DNA from: Siphlonurus alternatus
Taxonomy: Eukaryota; Arthropoda; Insecta; Ephemeroptera; Siphlonuridae
Assembly (NCBI GenBank): GCA_949825025.1
Contig: OX463786.1
Location: forward strand, 9,225,094-9,289,093
Reading direction: 5' to 3'
DNA length: 64,000 nucleotides
The position numbers and the translations under genes are program-made. The notes beneath the pieces were generated by a model. The model was given only the letters and a program-made list of their open reading frames with translations. It was not told the origin of the DNA and did not search any database. Within the stretch, counting starts at the first letter, position 1. Each line of letters opens with the position of its first letter. Positions 10,892 to 22,106 of the stretch are shown here, piece after piece.

Positions 10892-11035
10892 GTACATAAT
10901 ATACAGTTCGTGATGATATCAGACCACTTTTATTTGTTTTTTAATATATATAATTATTATAGTATTAATTTATTATATGAATATATGCATAAAAAACATG
11001 TGTAAACTGACTGTATATAGTTAGGTAATTATTAT

Positions 11036-11172
11036 GGGAGCGATTCACGAAAGAGTTATTCAGAATATTATCTAACTTTTTCACTAACCGTGGCTATAAG
11101 TACCATTCATTATTTAGGCTGCCACTAAATGTGGTTAGCAGGAAAGCTGGGTAAATACTTTCATAAATTGCC
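11036..11172. mobile_element. Short MITE family P, copy 1
   Basis: About 137 bp with an imperfect inverted pair GCGATTCACGAAAGAGTTAT / GCAATTTATGAAAGTATTTA and an inner CACTAACCGTGGC. A related partial copy is at 18168-18240. Confidence 0.5.
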
Positions 11173-11509
11173 CAATACTTCTTAAATTAAAAAAATAAAA
11201 AATGGAAGAACTTTACAAAATTTTACTTTATAACTTTAACATCACGAATTTTTTTTAAGTATCGTAACATACTTGGAAATTTGTAATACTGGAAGATGCT
11301 TTTTGCGTGATGTATTACCATTAAAGATAGAAGTTGTAAAAAATACGATAAAATGTGGAATACCGAGGTATACCAAATGGGTTTCTTTATAATATTGCAG
11401 CACATTTTTTTTTTTTTTGTAACATACTTGTACTGAGCTATTAAATATCTAGTCATAACATTTGCTGACGACCACTTTTAGAAGGAAGGTACATAAAATT
11501 CTTGGCAGT
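11173..11509. other. AT-rich stretch, nothing recognised
   Basis: No shared repeat. A 77-residue minus-strand open frame here has no recognisable motif and is probably chance. Confidence 0.45.
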
Positions 11510-11880
11510 GCCAGCTGTGTACACTTCATAACATCATGAATGTTATCCTCTTTTATTGACGACCTTATATAGTGACAGTTGATATTTTTTATTGAAGTAC
11601 ACTTTGTAACATCATGAAAGTTTTATGCCATTTTTATATATTAATTCCCCTCAGAAAACCACCTGATCATTTTAATGGCGTACACCTTGGGGCACCGCGA
11701 ACGTTTTCCATGCTCTATTTATTCACGTACACCTCGAGACAGTATGAACGTTACAATATATGTATATACAAACTCCCCTGTTATTATTTATATACACCTC
11801 GCTACACCAAAAACGTTATCCCTGCTCTGTTTATTGACGTACAATTCATGACACTACGAACGTTACTTCCCAGAGGGGTC
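11510..11880 (+). repeat. Degenerate minisatellite, unit about 55-65 bp
   Basis: Repeated phrases of the form TACACCT-G-GACA-GAACGTTATCCCTGCTCT-TTTATTGACG recur about six times with heavy divergence. Isolated relatives occur at 53049-53075 (ACACCTCTAGCC..CGAACGTTA) and 62468-62490 (CGAACGTTATCCCTGCTCTG). The 100-residue open frame across it is a by-product. Confidence 0.55.
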
Positions 11881-12934
11881 TTTAACATGGTGGCTCTATC
11901 TACCATGGTGCAGTAACGATCGCTTATTTTCAAATTTCGCATGTTTACTGTTCAACTTTTTATCCAATCACCGGGCGTAATTGCTGTCACGTGACAAAAA
12001 TTACGCACTCTGATTGGCCGAGCCTTATACATGAGTCTTATCCATGTCACTTCCCCTCCTAGGTCTCTAGATTCCCTGGTCTTTAAATAATATCAATCCT
12101 GAAACTAATTGTAAGATAACCTTATAGAGTCCTCATTGTTTCGCTATGCAGTTTTAGGATAATAGTTAAAGTGATGTTATTTGTGTTATGGTGCCACCTT
12201 GGTGCTACAGTATTGGTCTTCACCCTAACAATATTCAAAACTGATACATTTGTCAATTTTATCCTTATTTTTTGTTTTATTGTTATTTTAATTTTATTGT
12301 ATAATACATGATATTCTGTATTAATTGATATGGGTGAAAATAAATCAAATAAATTTGAGAACCCCATTTCTTTTTACTTATTGTAGTAATCTTATGAAAA
12401 TACCGTGTATACTGAATTGGATTCAATAAATAAATACAAATACTATCGTATTTATGATTTCCTTGTGCATTTGAGGTCTGAGAATTTAATTACGTTTATT
12501 TTAAAAAAAAAAAAAAAAAAAGAAAAAATAATAATAATAATAATATCACCCTTTTCAGTGTAAAATTAGCATTATTGCATATATAAAAAAAAATCATTTA
12601 AATAAGCGTTTTCCTGTCGTAAAATATTTTCCTGTGGCGTTCTAATTTTTTAAACTACGAAATAAAATTAAAACCATGTTTTTTTCCAGTGTATATTTTA
12701 TCATATATAGTTCTTTCCGAAGAAAGCACATTATGACTATAATAACGGATTAGAGAATGCATTACGTTATCTCCTGGTGGTGATAATAAAAACACGAAAG
12801 AAGCTGCATGGAGTTCTCAGGATAAAATGCATTATATTATGTGACTTGTATTTTATATCAGGCTATATTTTATACTTTAATGTACAGTAATTTGCAAAAG
12901 AAATGTTCCATTGTATTCATGGCTCCTTCTCCTT
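11881..12934. other. Unassigned intergenic DNA
   Basis: Contains a GATTCAATAAATAAATAC string at about 12420 that could be an old LINE tail, and an A-rich/ATA run at 12500-12545. No gene recognised. Confidence 0.4.
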
Positions 12935-13050
12935 CCACAGAGACAGCCTATCAGATGTAATGCTAGCGTCACATGCCTGGCTCAGCTTCACCTCATGTGC
13001 AAGTCGATCACCGATCGCTTACCAAAACTGACTCGACCCTCCCTCTCCTC

Positions 13051-13416
13051 TTAAAGGGATACAGGCCTCAAATTACAAATTAGACAGACATTAAGTGTTG
13101 CTCGAGTTTATAATAAACATTCGTATTATTTTTACATGCGCGCGGTGCGTCTGTGCGAAGTCGCGCTACAAAGAAAGTCCTTGCTGACGTCACAACTCAC
13201 AGCTAGCACCGATTAACATTGAGTTGTGACGTCATCAAGGACTTCATGACGTCATCAAGGACTTCATGACGTCATCAAGGACTAAATTTCTTACTATGAA
13301 CTGCGACTTCGCACGGATGCATCACACGTGGAAAAAAAATGATGCGAATGTTGATTATATACTCTAAACCCACTTGGTGACTATCTAATTTGTAATTTGA
13401 GGCCTGTATGCCTTTA
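13051..13416. mobile_element. Foldback MITE family I
   Basis: About 366 bp with strong terminal inverted repeats: TAAAGGGATACAGGCCTCAA at the left, and TTGAGGCCTGTATGCCTTTA at the right. Inner arms mirror TGCGAAGTCGC. The centre holds TGACGTCA repeats (see next feature). No coding frame. Confidence 0.8.
13227..13286 (+). repeat. Three 20-bp tandem units carrying a CRE palindrome
   Basis: The unit TGACGTCATCAAGGACTTCA occurs at 13227, 13247 and, slightly changed at its end, 13267. Each unit contains the full CRE palindrome TGACGTCA. Mirror-image GACGTCA and AAGTCCTTG words lie near 13175-13190 on the other arm. Confidence 0.95.
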
Positions 13417-13483
13417 AGGTGGATCTGGTTCAGCTATCACCTGATGTTACGCTAGCATTACAACATAGGTGGGCTGTTTCTAT

Positions 13484-13712
13484 CAACGTTCCTTCATACA
13501 GGTTAAGACACGCACGCATTTCGTGCGTCAATTTTGGTAAATTTTCAGGCCCCATTGCACCGCGAAATTTCAAAAATATTATAGCATATGCATGATGGGC
13601 GCATTCAAAGTTTCGCGGCACGATGTGGCCAAAAATACTTGAACGTGATTGGCTAAGCCTTTTAATTAACATTGGTCCAATCGGTGGCTTAACCTGTATA
13701 AAGTCAACCTTG
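13484..13712. mobile_element. hAT-like MITE family J, copy 1, with perfect 8 bp target duplication
   Basis: A 229 bp element bounded by GTTTCTAT at 13476-13483 and 13713-13720. Ends are CAACGTTCCTTCATACAGG and its inverse relative ...AACCTTG, with CAGGTTAAG inside both termini. An 8 bp duplication plus CA-starting termini fits the hAT superfamily. The 180-residue minus-strand open frame (13430-13972) simply runs through it. Confidence 0.85.
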
Positions 13713-13720
13713 GTTTCTAT

Positions 13721-14627
13721 AAGAGCAGGTGGAGCCATGAATAAAATGGGATATTTTTCTTGTAAATTACTGTACCTTTGACTGTTGTACATTTTTTTAA
13801 TCCTCAATATAAAAAACTCTGATAATTGTTCCTTTATGTTTTTCAAGTTAAATAAATAAGAAGGGGCAATTAAATCCGGATTCGATAGATGTAATATTTT
13901 CAAATAAACTGTAGAGTTATGGTAAATAAGATTGGTACACTTGGCATGCATGAAAGTCGGAGTAGCTACCAATAGTGCAGACTGGCAACGCCGCCTAGTG
14001 TTGTAGCCAGGTAGACTTGGAGAAGGTTTACTTTATCTAAACTCCAACAGTGTTGCCACATAAGCCAGGTAAGTAGACTGATTGTGCTTCTTTCAACACT
14101 CCAGCATGCGAAGTGTTAATCCAGTATTTCTGACGATAACTGTACATACTATATGTAAAGTATATATTAATTTTTATAATTATATACGATATCCAATGTC
14201 TAAATGAATTGAGCTGATATTTATTTATAGTAAAGGATTTTCATTCATTGATATATTTGAGTCATTTTATAAATTAATACCAGAGGCTATTCGTTTAATT
14301 AAAATTTGAAATCTCATCTACTTGAAACTTTCCACCGCTTTCATTAATCACTTCAAAGTCAGCAGTTATTTATGAATGAAACTGTATCGTTACATTTTAC
14401 AGATTTGATTTCTATGAGAGACTTGTATTAACTATAGTAATAATTACCAATCCAAAAATAAATACCACATACAAATTATTATATATTTTAATAACATCAG
14501 AGAGTACAGTTTTTTACCTGCTGATGAGCAAAGCTTTTCATACATAAAAATATACAGATATTTAATATACAGTGTAGTAGTTATTGCTTGTAGTAAAGTA
14601 CATGATATTAAATTATTATTTTTATAG
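13721..14627. other. Unassigned intergenic DNA
   Basis: A GC-richer patch at 13965-14120 contains AGCCAGGTAGACTTGG and CCAGGTAAGTAGACTG. It matches nothing else in the window. No gene recognised. Confidence 0.4.
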
Positions 14628-14975
14628 GGCTTACAGTTAGCAGCGGGGTAATGGGTAGGGATAAGTTAGGGAAAGGATGATGGCCACGGACTGTTATGCG
14701 TCCCAACATTCGCTAAGACTGAGGGAACCGTGGAAAACCTCAGTCAGGACAGACACCTCTATACTTTTTATCAATGGACCAAAGTGATGTCCAAAGCCTG
14801 GGGAACCACACACAAGTGCATCACTGCAATGGGTGGAAAGCGAGACGAATTTACCCCAGGGAGCAGAGTAATTTTTACTTCAAACGGCCACCATACCAAG
14901 TACTACACACGCTTGACATTGCTTGACTTCGGTGATCTAACGAGGACTGGTCAAAGCACTGCGCCACGCTTAACA
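14628..14975 (-). mobile_element. 5S rRNA-headed SINE, near full length
   Basis: On the minus strand it starts near 14975 with GTGGCGCAGTG, then a 5S-like block with AGATCACCGAAGTCAAGCAA and GTACTTGG..ATGG. This block matches the internal promoter half of eukaryotic 5S rRNA. The body has GGTTTTCCACGGTTCCCTCA, the shared SINE domain in inverse. The 3' part (CATCATCCTTTCCCTAACTT) is followed by an A/T-rich tail. Length is about 350 bp. Transcription by polymerase III is expected from the family; mobilisation would need a LINE partner. Confidence 0.8.
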
Positions 14976-15837
14976 TATATTTTAATATTATCTTTAAAGT
15001 CAAGTATAGTTTAACAGGTTAATATTAAATTGCAGTATATATATTTTTCGCATGCAATGTAAATAATTTTTGTGAATTACTCATTCATTTTATCATGTAG
15101 GGACGTTGTAGTGCTTGATTCTGCCCACCATAGATAGTCAATGTGATCGTTTTTGGCGTGAATTCCACAGTATTTAAACATCAGCAATTTTAAGTAAAAA
15201 CTTTACCGTTGTTTCCTTCTCATCAATTTTTAACAATACTCTGTATATAAAAACACGCATAAAGGCAGCAGATTTTACAACAAATCTATAAAAAAAATGT
15301 AGAAATCTTTAGAACTGGCTCACTACTTCCAATATCACTCTATTTTTCTATGAACAACGACTATAGTTTGACAATACATTACTGCATGCTATCCATCTTG
15401 TTGCTGCCATTAAAGCTACATGGGAAAATAAAGAGAAACATATAATAATGAATAAAATTGAACATAAAAGGATATAAAAACGAACCTTAAGTACAAGAAT
15501 CATTTCTGTAAGCAACGATAACATCTTACAGATGCATTTTAGTGAAATAAGAGATATAAAAAGTCAATGCAATACTTCCTAAAATACTATTACGTAAAAT
15601 ATATAAAGGGTAATTATAATAACATTGACAGTAAGACAGTATTGGTTTTATTACAATATTTTGAAATATTAAATTAAACCTTATTGTAAATAGAAGTTAT
15701 ATTGTGGAAACTAAATTCATGGAATAAAGGCACTGCCTCACGTAAAATTCTCATTTGCAAAGATTGACAGATTTTGTCAAGTGGGGCATACCAAAGAGTG
15801 TCATTGTGTCAAGTGATTGATGTTCCGTACGTTACTA
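14976..15837. other. Unassigned AT-rich DNA
   Basis: Nothing recognised on either strand. Confidence 0.5.
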
Positions 15838-15847
15838 GAGAGGAGAG

Positions 15848-15914
<67 letters not shown>
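15838..15914. repeat. (GA)n microsatellite
   Basis: Long GA run with one AAG interruption. Confidence 0.98.
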
Positions 15915-15919
<5 letters not shown>

Positions 15920-16017
15920 GTATACAATTCTACATTATATTTGTGACATAAATTTTATTCTAATGATCCGTGACAAAAACTCCAGGACCACTAGATGAAA
16001 GTTAAAGATCCAAAATT

Positions 16018-16125
16018 AAAGACTGATCGCCGCGATTTTGATGCAAAAGCTGTGAAATCCAATGCGGTGAGCAAATTCGCCATGCTGTGGTAGCAAATAT
16101 CGCGTTAATATCACAGTGCTTTACA
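16018..16125 (+). mobile_element. MITE family G, partial copy
   Basis: CGCGATTTTGATGCAAAAGC, TGTGAAATCCAATGCGG and ATCGCGTTAATAT match the left half of family G. The right half is absent. Confidence 0.65.
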
Positions 16126-16152
16126 ACACGATTTTCAGAAAGACTAAAAGGT

Positions 16153-16155
<3 letters not shown>

Positions 16156-16211
<56 letters not shown>

Positions 16212-16222
16212 TATATATATAT
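16156..16222. repeat. (TA)n microsatellite
   Basis: Nearly pure TA repeat. Confidence 0.98.
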
Positions 16223-16575
16223 TTTATTCATAACTTGAGGTCCTTGATCCAAGTATGCAATTAAAAATTTACTACTGGTTTTGAATCAAAGGGATTCCTG
16301 TCATTTTAAGTAATATTTGATAAAACCATCAAATATACTATTTTTTAATATAATAGGCTGATTTTACATTACTAAGCAAAATGGCTTTTGATATTTTGTC
16401 ATATTATTGATCTGAGAGGGAGAATTTACCTTTGAAATTTGTCATTTGTGATCACAACCGTCTCATCTCCGGCTTGGCGTCATTAGCAGGGGGTTGCAGA
16501 TGGCACCACCGTCGACATAACAAAAGAATGTCGCTAATGGCTCTCGTGATATGTCTCTTGTAATAATGTAATTGC

Positions 16576-16576
<1 letters not shown>
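16223..16576. other. Unassigned AT-rich DNA
   Basis: Nothing recognised, apart from a small GC-richer patch at 16455-16560 without a second copy. Confidence 0.45.

Positions 16577-16629
<53 letters not shown>
16577..16629. repeat. (CT)n microsatellite
   Basis: Pure CT run. Confidence 0.98.
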
Positions 16630-16631
<2 letters not shown>

Positions 16632-16711
16632 CATACAGGTAATAGTGTAACAATTTAAGCAACTATAATATTGATCCCTTTCATAGAGCTTTAGTTGTTT
16701 CCTTTTGCATT

Positions 16712-16960
16712 CCCGAGTTAAAATAAATTCCATATTTTTATTCGCTATTATACGTTCCTCTCTTATTTTTTCTTCTATTTTGCACCATTTTACAGGTAAA
16801 AAGGTAAAAAATTTTACAGGTAAAAAGATGGAAAAGGACGAGTTTCCATTTTTTGTCCTTTTCTTGAGCACAAAATAGTCTACATTTTATCCTCACTTTG
16901 AGCGACGAAGAAGTAAGATGTGTTTTAAAAATGACGTAGAGTCAAATAATTTTCATTTTA
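16712..16960. mobile_element. MITE family V, copy 3 (reverse orientation)
   Basis: Begins CCCGAGTTAAAATAAATTCC and carries TATTTTGCACCATTTTA, TTTGAGCGACGAAGAAGTAA and GTGTTTTAAAAATGACG. It has an internal duplication of ACAGGTAAAAAG around 16793-16825. Confidence 0.7.
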
Positions 16961-17122
16961 AATTTTTTACGTAATTATATTATTATTTTAATATTATTTT
17001 AATTTTAAAAATAATATTATAATAATATATTTTATAAAATACTATATATATTTTATATACTTTTTTAATAAGTTGAAGTATTGATAAGTTATTATGTAAA
17101 CAACAATTCAAGAGTATACTTA

Positions 17123-17215
17123 GTGACGTCACAGATATAGAAGTGGTCCACAGTATACCCCCGTGTTAAAGACTGGAAGTGTGACGTCACAGATGTCGAG
17201 GTGGTCCCCAGTGTA
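17123..17215 (+). repeat. 58-bp-offset direct repeat containing GTGACGTCAC
   Basis: Two copies, at 17123 and 17181, of a ~36 bp block starting GTGACGTCACAGAT and containing GTGGTCC and CAGT-TAC. Each contains the 10 bp palindrome GTGACGTCAC. No foldback structure is evident. Confidence 0.8.
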
Positions 17216-18167
17216 CTTCTTGATGGTTTGGCTGAGAGCAACTCTAGGCAGGTAGATTCCATTTCCATACTGTCGTCTCCATTTACTTCATAAATCGAAA
17301 AAGTTCATTTTTCCCACTCTCTCCATCTCACTATTTTGTATTGCAAAGGAGAGTATATATTATAGTATGCGAGAGTATATAGTATACGAGAGTATATAGT
17401 ATATGAATTGGGTAAACATAATGGAATATTTAAATTATATAAAAAAGAATCTATTGATATTTTCATGTCTTTTTTTAAAGCAAACATGCACCTATTACCT
17501 AATTACAGCTTATTAATATTTTTGTGAATGAAATTAATTATTAAATTTAGTTTTTGTGATATGTTCATTGCACAATCATTGTTTTAGTGAAATAAAGGAC
17601 TTATAAGATATCCATGCTTCTCACTAACTGCTATTACCCGTTTTTATAATAACATTAGTTGTGAGAATGGCACTAACCACGGTTATATTGAGAACTCTGG
17701 ATATCTTTCTAAATAACCCTTTTAAGAATTTCAAAGCAGAAATATAAAAACTTTCATTTTAAAATAAAATGTAATTATGATTTTTTTTATGCTGTCACAT
17801 ATTTATATTTTTTTATGTACAATTTTTTATGTTGACGTAAGTGAATTTTTATGTTTATATTTTTACATAATATACAGCAACATGAAATAACTTATGATAT
17901 AAAAAGTGACAATTTGACATTTTATTCCAAATTGATATGATTATCGATTGATAAATGTAAATAAAAATATAAAATAAACATATGTGGCAATTTCTAAAGT
18001 TTTTTTAAACTTCAAAATAAAGTAAAATAAAATATTTTATGCTTCATATCTATAAATATTTTCTATGAGGAATATTATGCAAAAGTAAAGTGATTGAATA
18101 TTTCTTTTCAATAAAATACATTATTTATTCCAACTCAAAACAGATCGAATGTAATTAAATCAAAATA
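17216..18167. other. Unassigned AT-rich DNA
   Basis: Contains CTCACTAACTGCTATTACCC near 17619 and an inverse-like CACTAACCACGG near 17669, possibly an old P-like element. No gene. Confidence 0.4.
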
Positions 18168-18240
18168 GACGCAATTCATGAAAGAGTTATTCAAAAAGTT
18201 ACAGATTTCTCACTAACCGTGAATACTCAGCCTTGAAGAT
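18168..18240. mobile_element. MITE family P, partial copy 2
   Basis: GACGCAATTCATGAAAGAGT and TCTCACTAACCGTG match copy 1 at 11036; the far end is missing. Confidence 0.45.
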
Positions 18241-18897
18241 ATCAAACTGAAAAGCAGCCCATATTAATAAACTTAGACTTCACAGCATCAGTCGTCAAAA
18301 AAAATATAAAATTGTTAAAAAATATACTACGCAATAGAAAAAAAAAAAATGAGAAAACTGAAGTGGGAGTTCTCTTCTAAATTTTTTTTCCTATTTGTTA
18401 AAAAAAATAAACATTTTTCTAATAAGTTACAATGCTTGAAAGAAGTTGAAAATTTTGACTGCTATGCATTTTGCATAATTTACAAGTTACCCGAAAGCTG
18501 ATAAAAATAAACATAATTTTACGTTATTTCGAAGTTTCAATAGTAAATTATTGTCATATTTCTATAACATTTATTTATACTTACATTTATCATTTTAAAT
18601 TACTTACCAAATTCAAATAAAATGACCAGATGCTATTTTTTTCATGTCACAAATTTTTCATGATGCTGCATATCATGTAAAAAAATAAACAGAAAGACTC
18701 ACAAAAGTAAATATCAAATATTAAAAAAGTTAAATATGACAGCATGAAAAAAAAAAAAAAAAAAATGAAAACGTTGTATTTACTTTTCGAATGAATGGTT
18801 TTATATTATGTTATCATATAAATATTTTATTCAGTAGTGCATGAAATTTTTAATTCTTATTCTATGGGAGTTTCAGCTTTTTAATTATTTTTTACAT
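18241..18897. other. Unassigned AT-rich DNA
   Basis: Homopolymer-rich; nothing recognised. Confidence 0.5.
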
Positions 18898-19104
18898 TAA
18901 TTAGCTAATTACCGTAAAAAAATAACTAATTAGGGAGTTTTTCTGTTTCCAATATTCATAATTTTATTGGCATGATGTATCACGATATTTATTTTTATTA
19001 TAATTAGGTAATTACCGTGAAAAATAACTAATTAGGGAATTTTTTTGCTTCCAACTTTTGTAATTTTATTTGCATGATGTATCATGATATTTATTTTCAT
19101 TACA
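18898..19104 (+). repeat. 103-bp tandem duplication
   Basis: Two adjacent units share AATTACCGT, AATAACTAATTAGGGA, TTTGTAATTTTATT-like and GCATGATGTATCA words in the same order, offset by 103 bp. Divergence between units is visible but small. Confidence 0.8.
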
Positions 19105-19944
19105 TTACAATGACATGGTCTGCACAATCCCTGGAATGTTAAAACTCCCATTTTTATTGTTAAAATTTATTAGCATTCACTACATTATAAATGAAAAGAT
19201 TCTTGATTCAAGTGTATGAACAGAAAATTTAATAATTTTTAAGCACCTCAAATTTTTTTGAATATATTAGTAATATTTTGATAAAAAATTATATGAAAAA
19301 TATTATTTTAATATATACAAACGAAAATACATATTTTTTTTATTCAGAAAAAACGAAACAGCAAAATATGCAAGGGAAAAGATACTCTTTGCAAGAGTAA
19401 AATCATAGTATCATGAACAAAATTGAAATATTATCTTTTAAAAAAATCGTACGAAAAATATACTTATTAAAATATTATTTTAAAAATGTGATATTTCCTT
19501 CATTAAATTTTAAATTAAATTTCCAGGAAAAGTTATACGAAATATCATTTTTACCTGTCGTACGAAATTTAATTCCTCTCATTATATTTTTTACACAGTC
19601 AACGGAAACGACTGGAAACTTTGGATTTTCATTAATTTGTGATTTTGTATTTTTATATCACGTAATACTCTGATAATATACTTTATCGATCATGTACATT
19701 GAAAAGACTATTATACAATCTATAGTAGTTTACAAATTAATATATTGTACGTACATACACATACGGTTTATAGTAATAATAATAATAATTGTTTATTAAT
19801 TGTTTTATCAGTAATACAGATGAAAAACACAATTAAGTTGAACTGCCTAATACCATTCATTAACCTTTTTTATCACTTAAAATTATATCAACCAGCGCAT
19901 TTATAGAATTATTTTAAAAAAATATTTAATCATTAGATCAACTG
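19105..19944. other. Unassigned AT-rich DNA
   Basis: An 86-residue plus-strand open frame at 19413-19673 is rich in Phe, Ile, Asn and Lys, as expected from AT-rich noise. No motif recognised. Confidence 0.45.
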
Positions 19945-20371
19945 AAGGCGTTAGAATCAAAACAGTATATATCTAAGGTAAGCTGGGAATGAATTTTTGA
20001 GCCTCAGCTGCATTAGCAATAATTTTTTTCAGACTACTTTCGAGCCTGGATTTGAAAAGACAAGTCGTATAATTATCATTCCAAATCCAGATTCTAAAGT
20101 GATCTGAAAAAAATTATTGTTGATGTAGCTATAAGCCTCAAAAATAAAATCCCAGCTTGCCTTGCAGGCGCGGATCCAAAACCAAATTTCGGGAGGGGCT
20201 GTCTCCATAAGGCTAATGTTAAAAAAACAAATTGGAGTGGGGGAAATGTCTATATTGCCCATGTTAAATCCAAAATTTCGGGAGGGGGCTGCAGCCCCCC
20301 CCCCCTCCCCAGCCACCCCCTGTATCCGCGCCTGTTACTTTGGATATATGCTGTTTTGATCATAACGGCCT
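19945..20371. mobile_element. MITE family H, copy 1, interrupted by a hAT MITE
   Basis: The left end GGCGTTAGAATCAAAACAG and the right end CTGTTTTGATCATAACGGCC are inverted. Inner arms mirror TTGAGCCTCAGCT and AGCC/TCTGAAAAAAATTATTG. The copy at 22107-22345 lacks the insertion, which gives the empty-site reference. Confidence 0.85.
20165..20334. mobile_element. hAT MITE nested in family H
   Basis: A 170 bp element with ends CAGGCGCGGATCCA and TGTATCCGCGCCTG (inverted, one mismatch). It is flanked by TTGCCTTG (20157-20164) and TTACTTTG (20335-20342), an 8 bp duplication with two changes. CAG-starting ends and 8 bp duplications are classic hAT traits. The interior has two AAATTTCGGGAGGGG blocks and a poly-C run at 20296-20305. 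Confidence 0.9.
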
Positions 20372-21026
20372 CAACAATGATCTGAATCTTATATTGACTT
20401 TTCAGTCATGAACTAAAAGAGTAAGTAACAAAATGTGTAACACTTTTCTTTTTGGCAGTGTATACTTTACCTAGTGCAAACATTCGCAGTATATTGCAAA
20501 AGTTGAGAGGAGGAAGTGAGAGAAGGTATTATAACATTTTACGGAGCCACTTTATGAGTCATCCCTGGGGTCTTATTTCAACTTTTAACTAAAACATGCA
20601 AAACTTATCAAAATGCAAAGTCAACAAATCTTTCTAAAATCCCTTGAATGCAGTATATGCTAAGTAACTGAAAAATATATACCATAAGACCTAAGCTTTA
20701 TTTTTTTTTTTTTAATTAAATTCGGTGATTACCATTTCAAAATTTATGGTAAATTTTTATAAATTTGATTTTTTTTATTAAACATTGAAATCCAAATTTA
20801 TTTAATTGCATTTTTCAACATTATAGTATCAAAAATGTACATTATTAAAATGCATTGTATTAATTATAAACATATCAAGGGACGTTTTCAGGGTCCAATG
20901 TGTACACTATTTTATGATTCAAGAAAAAATTGAACCTATCACCATTGCAGATGGTTCACCTGATTTTAATTGACTGCAAATATGAAGAAAAAATAATTAC
21001 AAATTAACTGTAACGTAACTTTAGTG
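20372..21026. other. Unassigned AT-rich DNA
   Basis: Nothing recognised. Confidence 0.5.
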
Positions 21027-21205
21027 CAGTGATGCACTTGTGTGTTGTTCCCTAGGCTTTAGAAGTCACTTTAATTGATACAAAGTAGTGGTGTCCGTAC
21101 TAGCAGGTTCTCTATAGTTCCCTCAATCTTCAGCGAATGCTGGGACTTGTAACAGGCCTTAGCCACCATCCTTTCCCTCCCTTATCCCTATTTACCTATT
21201 ACCCC
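21027..21205 (+). mobile_element. 5'-truncated SINE of the 5S-headed family
   Basis: GCAGTGATGCACTTGTGTGT and TTCAGCGAATGCTGGGAC match the 3' two-thirds of the SINE at 14628-14975 in the opposite orientation. It ends with CATCCTTTCCCTCCCTTATC. The 5S head and the centre of the shared domain are lost or degraded, as expected for a truncated retroposed copy. Confidence 0.75.
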
Positions 21206-21369
21206 ACCGTGAACTCCAAACTCATAAGGGTGTATCCTTTAAAAAAAAAGCTAGTTCTTAAGCATCTAAAATTAATTTCATTACATATTTTTACCTCAAA
21301 TATGCAGCTTATTTATTCATCGCTCAAAGTGAATATTAAATAGCCATACTTCTTGAATTCCATGCTCAA

Positions 21370-21745
21370 TTAAGGTAGAGATAACACGGATCAGCTGGCC
21401 CAATGCTAAAAAAATCCCATTCATAAAAATTATGAATAAAAATTAAAATGTTCTCCTCTACATCCCCTATCAGTAGGTAAAATATCAGGTATACAAAAAC
21501 GAGCTTATAGTTTTCGAGTTATTAATTTTTAAAGTTGACTAATTTAACATGGAGAAATGGAACTTCCATGTTAAATTAGTCAACTTTAAAAATTAATAAC
21601 TCGAAAACTAGCTCGTTTTTGTATACCTGATATTTTACCTACTGATAGGGGATGTAGAGGAGAACATTTTATTTTTTTTTCATAATTTTTATGAATGGGA
21701 TTTTTTTAGCATTGGGCCAGCTGATCCGTATTATCTCTACCTTAA
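21370..21745. mobile_element. Long-hairpin MITE family D, copy 1
   Basis: About 375 bp, almost all of it one inverted repeat with arms of about 180 bp. The ends are TTAAGGTAGAGATAACACGG and its inverse. The turn is at CATGGAGAAATGGAACTTCC (about 21550-21570). Arms differ by small indels only, so it is young. Copy 2 is at 26223-26598. Confidence 0.9.
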
Positions 21746-22106
21746 TGAGGAGAAAAAAAAACAAAAACAAAAACGAAGCGAGAAGTTAAAAGTGAATAGC
21801 AAAAAGTGGTGGACATTATTTCAACTCGCGGGTACAAATTCCACTTAAATTTGATCGTATTACACATCAGCTGCCACTATTTTTATATAGTTAAAATTTA
21901 AAAGAAAATAAATAACCTTGATGCTATTTGTACCCTTTCGGAGTGCGGCCAGGTATTTAAACCTTTCCAGTAAGAGTTATCTTGCGACTAAGCTGGGGCT
22001 TACCAGTCACCCAGAACTCTTTACTGCACTCTTCTGGGCTCCTACTACCAGATCTGTGCAGCCTGCAGTGGCAGTGTAAGACTGCAGGGCAACGGAGTAT
22101 ATACGT
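21746..22106. other. Mixed intergenic DNA
   Basis: 21755-21850 has a weak resemblance to family V (CGAAGCGAGAAG, TTTCAACTCGCGGG). A GC-richer patch at 21985-22095 matches nothing in the window. No gene recognised. Confidence 0.4.

Larger units (their letters stand above)
12935..13470. repeat. Outer inverted repeat flanking MITE I
   Basis: 12940-12995 (CAGCCTATCAGATG, TAATGCTAGCGTCA, GGCTCAGCTTCACC) is mirrored by 13420-13470 (reverse complement CAGCCCACCTATGTTG, TAATGCTAGCGTAA, GATAGCTGAACC). This suggests an older foldback element into which MITE I inserted. Confidence 0.5.

Noticed and set aside
13430..13972. 180-residue minus-strand open frame, the longest in the window
   Set aside because: It runs through MITE J with its target duplications and into unrelated flanks; the frame is not kept in the second J copy.
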